From: Promethearchaeota archaeon Loki_b32
Lineage (GTDB): Archaea > Asgardarchaeota > Lokiarchaeia > Sigyniarchaeales > SOKP01
Reading direction: 5' to 3'
Assembly (NCBI GenBank): GCA_005223125.1
Contig: NJBH01000018.1
Location: 1 to 64,000, forward strand
Length of the DNA stretch: 64,000 nt
A program made the translations under genes and the position numbers. Of the stretch, positions 1-8,452 are shown one piece after another (position 1 is the stretch's first letter; each line of letters starts with the position of its first letter). The notes beneath the pieces are model-generated. The model made no database searches. It was not told where the DNA came from and saw nothing but the letters and a program-made list of their open reading frames with translations.

Positions 1-140
1 GTTTAATCGTAGGAATTTTAGGGATACTTTTTTTAGGGCAATTTAAGCGTCATAAAATGGTAGGAGTTATTGTTGTTTCGATAGTTCTCTTGGCTGTGTG
101 TGGCCTTCATACAGGGATTAGATACTTTCGGATTTATTAA
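1..140 (+). CDS. C-terminal end of a membrane protein, cut by the window edge
   Basis: An open frame runs from base 3 to a TAA at 138-140 with no start inside the window, so only the last 45 residues are visible. They contain two strongly hydrophobic stretches separated by a short basic loop (QFKRHK), which fits the last two membrane segments of an integral membrane protein. It ends 27 bases before the convergent gene at 168-464. The family cannot be told from this fragment. Confidence 0.5.
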   Translation, partial: LIVGILGILFLGQFKRHKMVGVIVVSIVLLAVCGLHTGIRYFRIY

Positions 141-167
141 AAGATAGAAAGAATAGAATTTCTAAGT

Positions 168-464
168 TTAATAGTATCCACTATTTCCAGAGTTCGCGCC
201 CTCTCCGATAGTGATTCCCATTATTTCTAGAGTTGCTCCTGAACACCAGCATCCACCCCATAATAACACAATTGCAGTCATAAACCAACTAACTTTTATT
301 GATCTTCCTGTAAAAATCGACATGATACAAAGTATCATTAAAAATCCACCAAATGTAAAGCACATATTTCCAATATAATTAAAAATAATAGAGAAAATAG
401 ACCCAAGCTGATATCGTAGGTTCACAGCAAAAAACGGAAAAACTAATAAGAAAATTACAATCAC
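168..464 (-). CDS. Small membrane protein, unknown function
   Basis: This 98-residue protein is very hydrophobic, with about three membrane segments (roughly residues 1-20, 28-50 and 56-76) and a Gly/Asn/Ser-rich tail. The annotated start is a GTG at 464. A strong GGAGGA sits about 20 bases upstream, too far for that GTG, and the same frame stays open upstream through a basic stretch (NKIWRRYANV), so the true start or a frameshift near the 5' end remains possible. No family was recognised. It converges with the partial membrane protein at the window edge. Confidence 0.45.
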   Translation of the reverse strand: MIVIFLLVFPFFAVNLRYQLGSIFSIIFNYIGNMCFTFGGFLMILCIMSIFTGRSIKVSWFMTAIVLLWGGCWCSGATLEIMGITIGEGANSGNSGYY

Positions 465-620
465 AAAGAAGACGTTCGCATATCTCCTCCATATCTTATT
501 CTGAATAAAAAATTAGCAAAATATAAGAGCGTTAAATTAAGAGAATGTTTAGATCATTTATATTTAAATAATAAAAGAAATATTCTGGTATCAAAAATAC
601 TTTTTTCAATATCTTTATTA

Positions 621-1838
621 TTGATTATATTATTAGTTTTTTTATTAAGAGTAGAAAATACTATCTTTTCATTTGTAATCTTACCTTTATTTATAATTAT
701 TGACGCAACATTACTTATATGGAGTTATTTTGATTATATTTCCTTTTACACAGGAGTAAAATTAATTTTTTTTATGAAGCTATTTCACCAAGATAATAAA
801 ATGTTAAAGGAAGTTAATGAACTAAAAAATTATATCAAGAATAATCAATGGTTTGAAGCAAAATCTGAATTTTTACTTTTCTTAAGAAAGAATCTTAAGG
901 AAATATATTACCCAATTTCTCAAAAATTAAGATACCATAGGATAATAGAAGAATTTAGGGAATTTTGTGTTAATATTTTTGACACGCATAAAAGTAGTGG
1001 ATATAATGAAAAGATCGAATTATTTTTTATTAGTTTAAATAGAGTATTAAAATATGAATCTAAAAATCTATATGAAGAGGATTTTGTAACTCCTCTTTTA
1101 GAATCATTAAAATACTTCTCAGATCTTAAAAGAAAAATTAATAGATGGGATAAATGGATAAAACATTATGTCTTTAATAATGAAGATTTTGAACTTCTAA
1201 TTGATGATCAAATTATCCAAGAAATCGAAGTATTGAAAAATAAATTGGATATTAATAAATTTAGAAATATTCTTAAAGCAGAATACTCATCAGAAAAAGA
1301 GAAGGATGAAATATATAGATTTTATGAAATATTTATTAAAGAAATAAAGAAAATTCAAAGTGAATATTTCAGCATATTTTTAAGTGTTTTAAATTTATCT
1401 GACTTTAAAAAACTTCTAGGATTAATTAAAAATTATACAACTTCTTTAGAGAATCTGTTTATGAAGAAATTAAGCAAAAAAGAATGCAAAAAAATATATA
1501 ATAACTATAAAAATCTTTTAGATAATATATTTGAAACAGATAAAAGAGAAATTCTTAAAGAAAATCTAAAATCTTTAAGAAAATATAAAGATGATTTGGA
1601 TAGATTAGAAATTTATATAGATTTTTCTAAAAAATATAAGATTCTTATTTTTTTAGATTTCTCAGTTATAAATAAACAGTATTATCCAATAATTACTTTA
1701 AAATTAAGAACTAATAGACTTTTTGAATTTGAAGTCTCAGAAATTTTTCCTATAATGAGATCAGAGGAAATAAGAGAAGATATTAATCAATATTTAAAAA
1801 AAATTGCTGAAAAGAATAAAATGAAGTCAAATAATTAA
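621..1838 (+). CDS. Membrane-anchored helical protein, unknown function
   Basis: The 405-residue product has two hydrophobic segments near the N-terminus (about residues 1-17 and 20-45), then about 350 mainly charged, Lys/Glu/Ile-rich residues with helical and coiled-coil character, and ends in KNKMKSNN. The layout suggests a membrane-anchored cytoplasmic helical domain. The start is a TTG and the frame has no ATG nearby, so the N-terminus is uncertain. No catalytic motif or known family was seen. It is a monocistron by spacing. Confidence 0.55.
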   Translation: MIILLVFLLRVENTIFSFVILPLFIIIDATLLIWSYFDYISFYTGVKLIFFMKLFHQDNKMLKEVNELKNYIKNNQWFEAKSEFLLFLRKNLKEIYYPISQKLRYHRIIEEFREFCVNIFDTHKSSGYNEKIELFFISLNRVLKYESKNLYEEDFVTPLLESLKYFSDLKRKINRWDKWIKHYVFNNEDFELLIDDQIIQEIEVLKNKLDINKFRNILKAEYSSEKEKDEIYRFYEIFIKEIKKIQSEYFSIFLSVLNLSDFKKLLGLIKNYTTSLENLFMKKLSKKECKKIYNNYKNLLDNIFETDKREILKENLKSLRKYKDDLDRLEIYIDFSKKYKILIFLDFSVINKQYYPIITLKLRTNRLFEFEVSEIFPIMRSEEIREDINQYLKKIAEKNKMKSNN

Positions 1839-1916
1839 TGCAATGCTCTTCTCATAGTAGCAATTTATTTAATCATAGGGTAGTACTTATATGTATAAGA
1901 TTCTAAATTTAATAAC

Positions 1917-2327
1917 TTGCTTTTATTATGGTTTACTCTCAATGATGAGGACTATGAAGTCAAATTAAATTTTAAAGAATATTATCGAGATCATTTTTTA
2001 TTTCAGACTTTAAGGAATTTAACACGTATAAAGATCGGCAATAAAATCTTTAGGTTAATAAAACTTCCCAAGAAGGATATGAAGAAGCATGTTCACTATA
2101 AGAATCCCGACTTGTATCCTTTATTACTTCAAGGGAGGCGTATCTATGATGCGTGGAAAGAGGATGGTTTGTTCGATGCTTTCATTTCAATACCAAGTGA
2201 GATTCTTAGATCTCATAAACTTTTTATTAATTATTTTTATAAGTATTGCAAGCTTGAGCCTGAAGAAAATTATTGTGAATCTACGAATACAAAAGAATTG
2301 GAATTTAATATTTTTCCAGATATATAA
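1917..2327 (+). CDS. Hypothetical protein, 136 residues
   Basis: A soluble protein with a mixed alpha/beta composition, rich in aromatic residues (EYYRDHFLFQ, YYCK-like stretches), starting at a TTG. There are no membrane segments, zinc motifs or recognised domains. The N-terminal LLLLWFTLND could be the remains of a longer N-terminus because no good ribosome site precedes it. It could be a real orphan or the tail of a decayed gene. Confidence 0.4.
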   Translation: MLLLWFTLNDEDYEVKLNFKEYYRDHFLFQTLRNLTRIKIGNKIFRLIKLPKKDMKKHVHYKNPDLYPLLLQGRRIYDAWKEDGLFDAFISIPSEILRSHKLFINYFYKYCKLEPEENYCESTNTKELEFNIFPDI

Positions 2328-2562
2328 TTTATTAGCTATAATTTTAAGAATAATTTTTATACAAAAATTTCAGTTTTCAGGAAATTGTGTAAAGATTATT
2401 TCAAATTAATGAAGAATTAGCGATTAAAAACCATTCCAGAATTTTTTCATGGAGTTTTTTAAGGTATCTTCAATTTCCTTTTCAAAATCATAAAAGATGC
2501 TAATATTATAAAGAGTATATTAATAAAGAGTATATTTTATAATTATAAGGGATACAATTTGT

Positions 2563-3435
2563 TCAATGATTTTCAGAAGAACTTTGAATTGCTTTCGACA
2601 TTTTTACGAACTCAAATAATTGTGGAGTAACATCATGTGTACGAACAATATGAGCTCCATTAAAAATTGCAATTGCTGTAGCCGCAAGAGTTCCATTTAA
2701 TCTTTTTTCGGGGTCAGGTATATTAAGAGTCATTCCTATGAAGGATTTTCTTGAAATAGCTACTAGTATTGGTTTATTTAACTCTTTAAGTTTATATAAA
2801 TTCCCTATTATCTTTAAATCGAATATGTGAGTTTTTTCCTCAATCCAATGCCCTATTCCAGGATCTAAAATGATTTTATTTTCATCATAACCTTTTTTTA
2901 TCAAACTTTCAATGGTTTTTTTAAACTCTTCTATAATTTCTTCAATGGTACATAGATCTCCTGGTATTTTTTTCGAAGCCATAATAATTAATGGAAGATC
3001 TTTTTCAATGATAAAATCAGCTAATGTTGAATCTGTTTTTAGGCAACTTACATCATTAATTATTATTCTTATGTTTGTTTTAGTGGCAATTTTAAATGCA
3101 ATTTCAGCAACTTCGCGATATTGAGTATCAACAGATATTATTACTGAATCTGGTATTATTTCGCACACATTTTCCATAGCAATTTTCATACGATTTACTT
3201 CTTCTTCTACAGAGATTTTTTCAGACCATGGTGCAGTAGAACGTCCACCAATATCAAGAATATGAGCACCATTTTTTATCATGTCACTAGCAGCCTCTTT
3301 AATTTTTCCGGGTTCTTTATATACAGAGCCTTTATAAAAAGATTCTGGGCTAAGATTGATAACTCCCATAACAATAGTTGGGAAATCATCACCAATTTCT
3401 AAAAAACCGTACAATTTAGTGTATATTTTCTTCAA
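2563..3435 (-). CDS. folP: Dihydropteroate synthase family protein
   Basis: The 290-residue TIM-barrel enzyme shows the DHPS signatures in order: GVINLSPESFY (about residue 24), DIGGRST (about 61), ISVDT, INDVS, LDPGIG, SRKSF and RTHDV near the C-terminus. DHPS joins p-aminobenzoate or an analogue to hydroxymethyl-dihydropterin pyrophosphate. In archaea the family serves folate or methanopterin-like cofactor synthesis. The length is normal and the pterin and phosphate binding motifs look intact, so it is probably active. It is alone on the minus strand, 31 bases from the start of the duplicated cofE fragment on the other strand. Confidence 0.88.
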   Translation of the reverse strand: MKKIYTKLYGFLEIGDDFPTIVMGVINLSPESFYKGSVYKEPGKIKEAASDMIKNGAHILDIGGRSTAPWSEKISVEEEVNRMKIAMENVCEIIPDSVIISVDTQYREVAEIAFKIATKTNIRIIINDVSCLKTDSTLADFIIEKDLPLIIMASKKIPGDLCTIEEIIEEFKKTIESLIKKGYDENKIILDPGIGHWIEEKTHIFDLKIIGNLYKLKELNKPILVAISRKSFIGMTLNIPDPEKRLNGTLAATAIAIFNGAHIVRTHDVTPQLFEFVKMSKAIQSSSENH

Positions 3436-3466
3436 AGCTTATCTATAAAATGAAAAAAATATATCA

Positions 3467-3533
3467 AATAAGTATTATTCTTTTATGTTATATGGAGTTA
3501 TTTTCGATTAGACTTCCTATTATTAAGAAAAAT
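3467..3533 (+). repeat. Partial copy of the cofE promoter and first codons
   Basis: These 67 bases match 4518-4584 at about 58 of 67 positions without gaps. The copy includes the region just before cofE, an ATG at 3492 and the first 14 codons (MELFSIRLPIIKKN against MELFSIRLPLIKKN in the intact gene). Similarity stops abruptly after base 3533. The frame stays open to 3704 by chance but no longer resembles CofE. Confidence 0.85.
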
Positions 3534-3704
3534 TCCATTACATCTTCATATTTACTAAAAATATTAGCCTTTAATCTCTCTTCTTGTTCCATTAAGAATT
3601 CTATTATAATTTCCTTTATATTTCTCCATTATGGCTCACATAATTACAATATTTTTATTAAAAACATTAATTATATTATTAAATTGAAACAAATTTATTC
3701 TTGA
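3492..3704 (+). pseudogene. Truncated cofE start joined to unrelated sequence
   Basis: The frame begins like CofE for 14 residues and then continues as a hydrophobic, low-complexity translation with no similarity to CofE. On the opposite strand, bases 3500-3612 encode a more protein-like stretch, with EIIIEFLMEQEERLK followed by ANIFSKYEDVMEF, bounded by stops and without a start. The stretch therefore looks like a junction between a cofE 5' fragment and a broken minus-strand gene. It is unlikely to make a functional product. Confidence 0.55.
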
Positions 3705-3836
3705 AATGAATTTAAATTTCTTAATTAGGACTTAGCAAGTTTTGCAGAAAAAAGGACAATAATTTAAGTATAAATTTCTAATAATATATTGAATTTATTA
3801 AATTCTTTATAACTCCAGTTTAGTGAGGTTAAAAAA

Positions 3837-4106
3837 ATGGATATTATAATTTCAAAAGAAGAGATAATAGAGTATGAAAAGTTAAAAGTTATTAGTGAAA
3901 TCACTTTGACAAAGGAAAAAACAACCCTTTTTGAAAAGAAATACGGGTGCTCTATAGACGCTTTTAGAAAGAGAATGGAAGAGACTGACGAGGATTTTGA
4001 AGAATGGGATGATTATATCGAATGGAAGGCTAATTTCGAATTATTAAAGGATTTAGAAAACAAATTAATTGAACTAGACAATGCAAAAAACATTAAAATT
4101 GTTTAA
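3837..4106 (+). CDS. Putative antitoxin of a TumA/TumE-like pair
   Basis: An 89-residue acidic helical protein (VISEITLTKEKTTLFEKKYGC near residue 20; a Glu/Asp-rich DEDFEEWDDY segment near 57). A GAGG ribosome site sits about 8 bases before the ATG. It overlaps the next gene by 26 bases, the usual antitoxin-first arrangement, and partner size and order fit the small antitoxins found next to DUF6516 (TumE) proteins. Its own sequence family was not recognised with certainty, so the call rests mainly on the neighbour. It would bind and silence the downstream toxin and may repress the operon. Confidence 0.6.
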   Translation: MDIIISKEEIIEYEKLKVISEITLTKEKTTLFEKKYGCSIDAFRKRMEETDEDFEEWDDYIEWKANFELLKDLENKLIELDNAKNIKIV

Positions 4107-4428
4107 AAAGAGTCGAATAATTAAAAAACACACGATTCTTGATTATAAATCTAGTTCTAAAGCACAATACTTAAAAGCTAAAGTGGAAATAAAAAATGGA
4201 GATTTATTATTTCTAAAAGAATATATTTCTTCGACTGAACATTTATATTCATATCATTGGCAAAAAGCAAATGGAGATTTAATAATTAGATGGGATAATT
4301 CACCACACCATAAGTCTCTAACAACTTTTCCTCATCATAAGCATAGTCCAGATTTGGAAGAATCTTATGAAACAACTTTTAAAGATATAATTAAAGTTAT
4401 TAAAAAGATTATGAAAAAGGGAAAATAA
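4081..4428 (+). CDS. TumE-like (DUF6516 family) toxin
   Basis: This 115-residue protein carries the features I associate with DUF6516/TumE toxins: a beta-rich core ending in YSYHWQKANGDLIIRWDN, then a His-rich PHHK...FPHHKH segment and a helical C-terminus (IIKVIKKIMKKGK). Its start lies inside the upstream gene with a 26-base overlap, so the two are translationally coupled. The family is described as the toxin half of a type II toxin-antitoxin system. The conserved HW, RWDN and PHHKH residues are all present, so no inactivation is evident. Confidence 0.72.
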   Translation: MQKTLKLFKKSRIIKKHTILDYKSSSKAQYLKAKVEIKNGDLLFLKEYISSTEHLYSYHWQKANGDLIIRWDNSPHHKSLTTFPHHKHSPDLEESYETTFKDIIKVIKKIMKKGK

Positions 4429-4484
4429 ATGTCAGAGATGTACCTATTTCTTATTTGAATAAATTAGAATTTTAAAGATGCAAA

Positions 4485-4502
4485 TCTATACAATAGTATA
4501 GA
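4485..4502. promoter_or_regulatory. Inverted repeat upstream of cofE
   Basis: TCTATAC at 4485-4491 and GTATAGA at 4496-4502 form a perfect 7-bp inverted repeat with a 4-base centre. It lies 56 bases after the toxin stop and 41 bases before the cofE ATG, next to an A/T-rich stretch (ATTTATAATA) that could be the TATA element. It may be an operator for cofE or a hairpin after the toxin-antitoxin transcript. The function is inferred from position. Confidence 0.35.
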
Positions 4503-4517
4503 CAAAAATAGATTTAT

Positions 4518-4584
4518 AATAAGTATTATTCTATTACGTGCTATGGAATTATTTTCTATAAGACTTCCTCTCATTAAGAAAAAT
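4518..4584 (+). repeat. Intact copy of the cofE 5' region (partner of 3467-3533)
   Basis: This is the other copy of the 67-base direct repeat. It covers the last bases before cofE and its first 14 codons. Together with 3467-3533 it brackets about 980 bases holding the toxin-antitoxin pair and a broken gene fragment, an arrangement expected after insertion or a local duplication at the 5' end of cofE. Confidence 0.8.
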
Positions 4585-5328
4585 GATCCATTATTAGAGA
4601 TTATTGTTCAGAACATTAAGGATCAAGGAAAATCTTTGAATGAGGGAGATATCATTGTTATTGCTGAAAAGATTGTCGCTACATCTCAAGGCAGAGTAAT
4701 CAAGTTATCTGAAGTTAAAAAAATTTCAGAACAAGCAATTACGCTAGCAAAAGAATATGATATGGATGAAAGATATGTTGAATTGATTTTACGAGAAGCA
4801 TCCATGATTCTTGGAGGAATGACACATGTCATATTGGCAAAAGTGAATGATTTTCTTATTGCTAATGCTGGAATCGATCAATCCAATGCAGGTTTAGGTA
4901 ATGTAGTTCTATTGCCAAAAGATTTGAAAGAAGTTGTATGGTATTATTGGAGAGAATTAAGAAAAGAATTTAAAGTAAATGATCTTGGAGTTATTATAGC
5001 AGATTCGAGAGTTCAGCCTCTCAGAAAAGGAACTATTGGGATAGCAATAGCTACAGCGGGATTTGAACCCATTGAGGATTTAAAAGGTCAGCCAGATCTA
5101 TTTAATAGACCCATGGAGATAACTATGAGAGCAATTGCAGATGATCTTGTAAGTGCTGCCCAGTTTCTACTGGGTGAAGCTGATAATCAAACACCAATAG
5201 TAATAATAAGAGGGAGCAAAGTTGATTTTACAGAGAATCCTACAATGACACCTGAAATGCCTCCCGAGGAATGTCTCTATATGAACATTTTTTCTAAATA
5301 TCTTTTAAAAAAGCAAAAAGATCTCTAA
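4543..5328 (+). CDS. cofE: Coenzyme F420:L-glutamate ligase
   Basis: The 261-residue protein matches CofE throughout: the N-terminal start IRLPLIKKNDPL, GDIIVIAEKIVATSQGR (about residue 36), the conserved ANAGIDQSN (about 112) with the metal and substrate acidic residues, and IADSRVQPLRKGTIG followed by IAIATAGFEP. CofE adds glutamate residues to F420-0 using GTP. The length is that of the archaeal family, which usually lacks the extra bacterial C-terminal domain. It implies that the organism uses the deazaflavin F420. The 5' end is duplicated upstream at 3467-3533. Confidence 0.92.
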   Translation: MELFSIRLPLIKKNDPLLEIIVQNIKDQGKSLNEGDIIVIAEKIVATSQGRVIKLSEVKKISEQAITLAKEYDMDERYVELILREASMILGGMTHVILAKVNDFLIANAGIDQSNAGLGNVVLLPKDLKEVVWYYWRELRKEFKVNDLGVIIADSRVQPLRKGTIGIAIATAGFEPIEDLKGQPDLFNRPMEITMRAIADDLVSAAQFLLGEADNQTPIVIIRGSKVDFTENPTMTPEMPPEECLYMNIFSKYLLKKQKDL

Positions 5329-5510
5329 ATTAAATTGCTTTACAATGTGGTTTTTAAGCCATTATTGTTGGTTTGCACTTTTTGAGGTTTTAAGTGATAT
5401 TCCTCAATTAAAATTATAAAATTATCTGGTATTTTTAAATTTATCAGTTAGATTTTTTTGACATCTTTAATAAATATAGTTATATCAATTGCTAAAATAT
5501 TGATACTAAA

Positions 5511-6812
5511 ATGAAGGAAGTAAAATATACAACAATTTCTGAAGCTGTAAAGGCAGGTTCTACAAATGTAAATTTTAGAGGTTGGGTTTATAGAGAAAGA
5601 AAATCGAACAAATTTGTATTTATTGTTTTAAGGGATGAATCTGACATAATACAGTGCGTTATTTCTAAAGATAAAAATCCTGAAGTTTTTGAGGAGGCTG
5701 AAAAGTTAACTATTGAATCATCTGTCAAGGTCTCAGGTGAACTAAAGAAGGATGATAGAGCACCCACTGGTTATGAAGTTTCTGTATCTGATTTGGAAAT
5801 TTTCCAGATTTCCGAACCCTTTCCAATTACCGAACATCAATCACCTGAGCTTCTATATGACAACAGGCATTTATGGATAAGATCCCGAAAATTAAATGCA
5901 ATTCTAAAAATACGACATACAATAGTTGGGGCTATTCATGAATTTTTTAGAAGTCATGGTTATTATGAATTTGATGCCCCAATTTTTCAACCTAGCCAAT
6001 CTGAAGGAGGTGCAACTTTATTCGAGGTGAAATATTTTAATGATATAACGTATCTTAGCCAAACATGGCAACTATATGCTGAAGCAGGTATTTTTTCATT
6101 AGGAAAAATATATAATATGGGACCAACTTTCAGAGCAGAAAAATCAAAAACTTCAAGACATTTATCAGAATTTTGGATGGCTGAAATGGAAGCTGCTTGG
6201 ATGAAACTTGGTGAAATTACTGAGGTTGCTAAAGACGAAATTAGGTTTATTGTAAAGCAAGTTTTAAAACATAATAGAAAAGAACTTGAAATTTTAAAGA
6301 GAGATATAAAACTAATTGAAAATTATGCCGAAGCAGAATATCCAACCATAAAATATTCTGAAGCTTTAGATATTCTTAATACAAAATATAATATGAATGT
6401 TCCATGGGGTAAGGATTTAAGAACAATTGAAGAAGCTAAAATTGCTGATCACTTTAAAGTACCTGTGGTTGTCACACATTATCCTACAGAAATCATGGGA
6501 TTTTACAAACCTCCAAGTGAAGAAAATCCTAAGGAAGCATTATGTTTTGATATGTTAGCTCCAGAGGGATATTGTGAACTCATTGGAGGATCTGAAAGAA
6601 GTTTATTAGTCGATGATATGATAAAAAGATTAGAAGCAGGTGGTGAAGATCCAAAGAATTATGATTGGTATTTTGAATTAAGACGCTATGGTAGTGTTCC
6701 TCATTCTGGATATGGTGTAGGTGTTGAAAGAGTTGTTATGTGGTTATGTGGAATAGATAATATAAAAGATGCAATTCCGTTCCCGCGAACTATGCTCCGA
6801 AAAACGCCCTAA
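5511..6812 (+). CDS. asnS: Asparaginyl-tRNA synthetase
   Basis: A 433-residue class IIb synthetase. The N-terminal OB fold for anticodon binding is present (VNFRGWVYRERKSNKFVFIV, residues about 20-95), followed by the class II core: motif 2 near MGPTFRAEKSKTSRHLSEF (about residue 203) and motif 3 near GYGVGVERVVMWLCG (about 402). The segment CELIGGSERS favours Asn over Asp activation, and the presence of the OB domain argues against the archaeal AS-AR asparagine synthetase paralogue. It lies 155 bases before gatA and could share regulation with the amidotransferase genes. Confidence 0.88.
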   Translation: MKEVKYTTISEAVKAGSTNVNFRGWVYRERKSNKFVFIVLRDESDIIQCVISKDKNPEVFEEAEKLTIESSVKVSGELKKDDRAPTGYEVSVSDLEIFQISEPFPITEHQSPELLYDNRHLWIRSRKLNAILKIRHTIVGAIHEFFRSHGYYEFDAPIFQPSQSEGGATLFEVKYFNDITYLSQTWQLYAEAGIFSLGKIYNMGPTFRAEKSKTSRHLSEFWMAEMEAAWMKLGEITEVAKDEIRFIVKQVLKHNRKELEILKRDIKLIENYAEAEYPTIKYSEALDILNTKYNMNVPWGKDLRTIEEAKIADHFKVPVVVTHYPTEIMGFYKPPSEENPKEALCFDMLAPEGYCELIGGSERSLLVDDMIKRLEAGGEDPKNYDWYFELRRYGSVPHSGYGVGVERVVMWLCGIDNIKDAIPFPRTMLRKTP

Positions 6813-6967
6813 GATATTGACAATATTTAATTGATAACTCTTTTAATCATAATTCTAAAATTTGGATAATAAGTTTAGTGAAATTTTTTAGAAGTCAAGC
6901 CTTTAAATGATTTAAGAAATTAGCAATGACTTCTCGTAAATAAATTCCCATTTTTAATTCGGTCCTT

Positions 6968-8446
6968 ATGAGACTCCATAAATTTATGGCACATGAATTA
7001 TTTGAAAAGATTAGGAGTAAAGAAATTTCAATCCTAGAATTAATAGAATCTTGTTTTGAAAGGATAGAAGAAACTGATCATCTTTTACACTCATTTGTTA
7101 ATTTATCTAAAGAGAAAGCTATAAAAAAAGCTAAACTGCTTGATAATAATTTAAAAAAAGGTAAAAAAATTGGCAAACTATATGGGTTACCAATAGCTAA
7201 TAAAGACCTTATATGTGTTAAAGATTTTCCAACAACTTGTAGTTCAAAAATATTGAAAGATTATCGTCCTCCTTATAATGCATTTGTAATTGAACACCTA
7301 ATTGAACAAGAAGGAGCAATTCATATTGGTAATACAAATATGGATGAATTTGCGATGGGGAGTTCCACAGAAAATAGTTGTTATGGCCCTACTAATAATC
7401 CTTGGGATCTTACACATGTTCCAGGAGGATCAAGTGGTGGTTCTGCCGCTAGTATCGCATCAGGACAAGCGATATTAGCTTTAGGAAGTGATACAGGAGG
7501 TAGTATTCGTTGTCCTGCTTCTTTTTGTGGGGTTGTTGGATTAAAACCTACTTATGGTAGGGTTTCTAGATATGGTTTAGTTGCATTTGCAAATTCATTA
7601 GATCAGATTGGTCCCATTACTAAATGTGTTTATGATTCAGCATTAATGCTTGAAATTATGTCAGGTAAAGATCCACTCGATTCCACATCAGTAGATATTA
7701 GAGTTGACAAATATACACAAGAATTAAAAAAGCCAATAGATAAAAAGATTTTAGGAATTCCAGAGGAATTTTTTGGAGATGGTATTGATAGTGAAGTACA
7801 TCGAGCTGTTAAAGATGCTATTAATAAATTAGAAAACTTAGGAGCTAAAATTATGGAGGTTTCAATACCGCATCTTGAATATACAGTGGCAACCTATTAT
7901 TTACTCTGTATGAGCGAAGCAAGTTCAAATTTAGCAAGATACGATGGCTTAAGATATGGTATTATGAGTGATAATCTATCAGGCGATGTTTACGACGTTT
8001 TTAGCAGGACAAGATCAGAAAATTTTGGACCTGAAGTGAGAAGGAGGATTTTCTTAGGAACATATGCTTTATCGGCAGGATACTACGATATGTTCTATAT
8101 AAAAGCCTTGAAGGTTAGATCATTAATTAAAAATGATTTCGATGAAGCGTTTAAGAGATGTGATTCTATTGTGTGTCCTACAATGCCTACTACTGCATTC
8201 AAACTTGGTCAATTTATAGATGATCCTTTACAAATGTATATAGCTGATATTTTAACTTGTCCTGTTAACCTCGCGGGTATCCCAGCGTTGAGTATCCCAT
8301 GTGGTTTTGACAATAATGGTTTACCTATAGGATTTCAAATTATTGGAAATTTTTTTGATGAGAAAGGAATCCTAAATATCGGATATCAACTTGAACAAGA
8401 ATTAAATATATATCGAAAAATTGCTCCAGTAACAAAAGGGGGGTAA
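6968..8446 (+). CDS. gatA: Aspartyl/glutamyl-tRNA amidotransferase subunit A
   Basis: A 492-residue amidase-signature protein. The catalytic triad is visible as the Lys in PIANKDLI (about residue 77), the cis-Ser in the GGSSGGSAAS loop (about 155) and the nucleophile Ser in SDTGGSIRCPA (about 179). GatA releases ammonia from glutamine for transamidation of misacylated tRNA. Length and motifs are standard. It is followed after 6 bases by gatB. No gatC is found in the 155 bases upstream or in the rest of the window. Confidence 0.93.
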   Translation: MRLHKFMAHELFEKIRSKEISILELIESCFERIEETDHLLHSFVNLSKEKAIKKAKLLDNNLKKGKKIGKLYGLPIANKDLICVKDFPTTCSSKILKDYRPPYNAFVIEHLIEQEGAIHIGNTNMDEFAMGSSTENSCYGPTNNPWDLTHVPGGSSGGSAASIASGQAILALGSDTGGSIRCPASFCGVVGLKPTYGRVSRYGLVAFANSLDQIGPITKCVYDSALMLEIMSGKDPLDSTSVDIRVDKYTQELKKPIDKKILGIPEEFFGDGIDSEVHRAVKDAINKLENLGAKIMEVSIPHLEYTVATYYLLCMSEASSNLARYDGLRYGIMSDNLSGDVYDVFSRTRSENFGPEVRRRIFLGTYALSAGYYDMFYIKALKVRSLIKNDFDEAFKRCDSIVCPTMPTTAFKLGQFIDDPLQMYIADILTCPVNLAGIPALSIPCGFDNNGLPIGFQIIGNFFDEKGILNIGYQLEQELNIYRKIAPVTKGG

Positions 8447-8452
8447 AATAAA

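Noticed and set aside
2089-2409. 106-codon plus-strand frame overlapping the 1917-2327 gene
   Set aside because: It shifts into low-complexity Ile/Phe-rich sequence after the stop of the other frame and has no ribosome site; a shadow.
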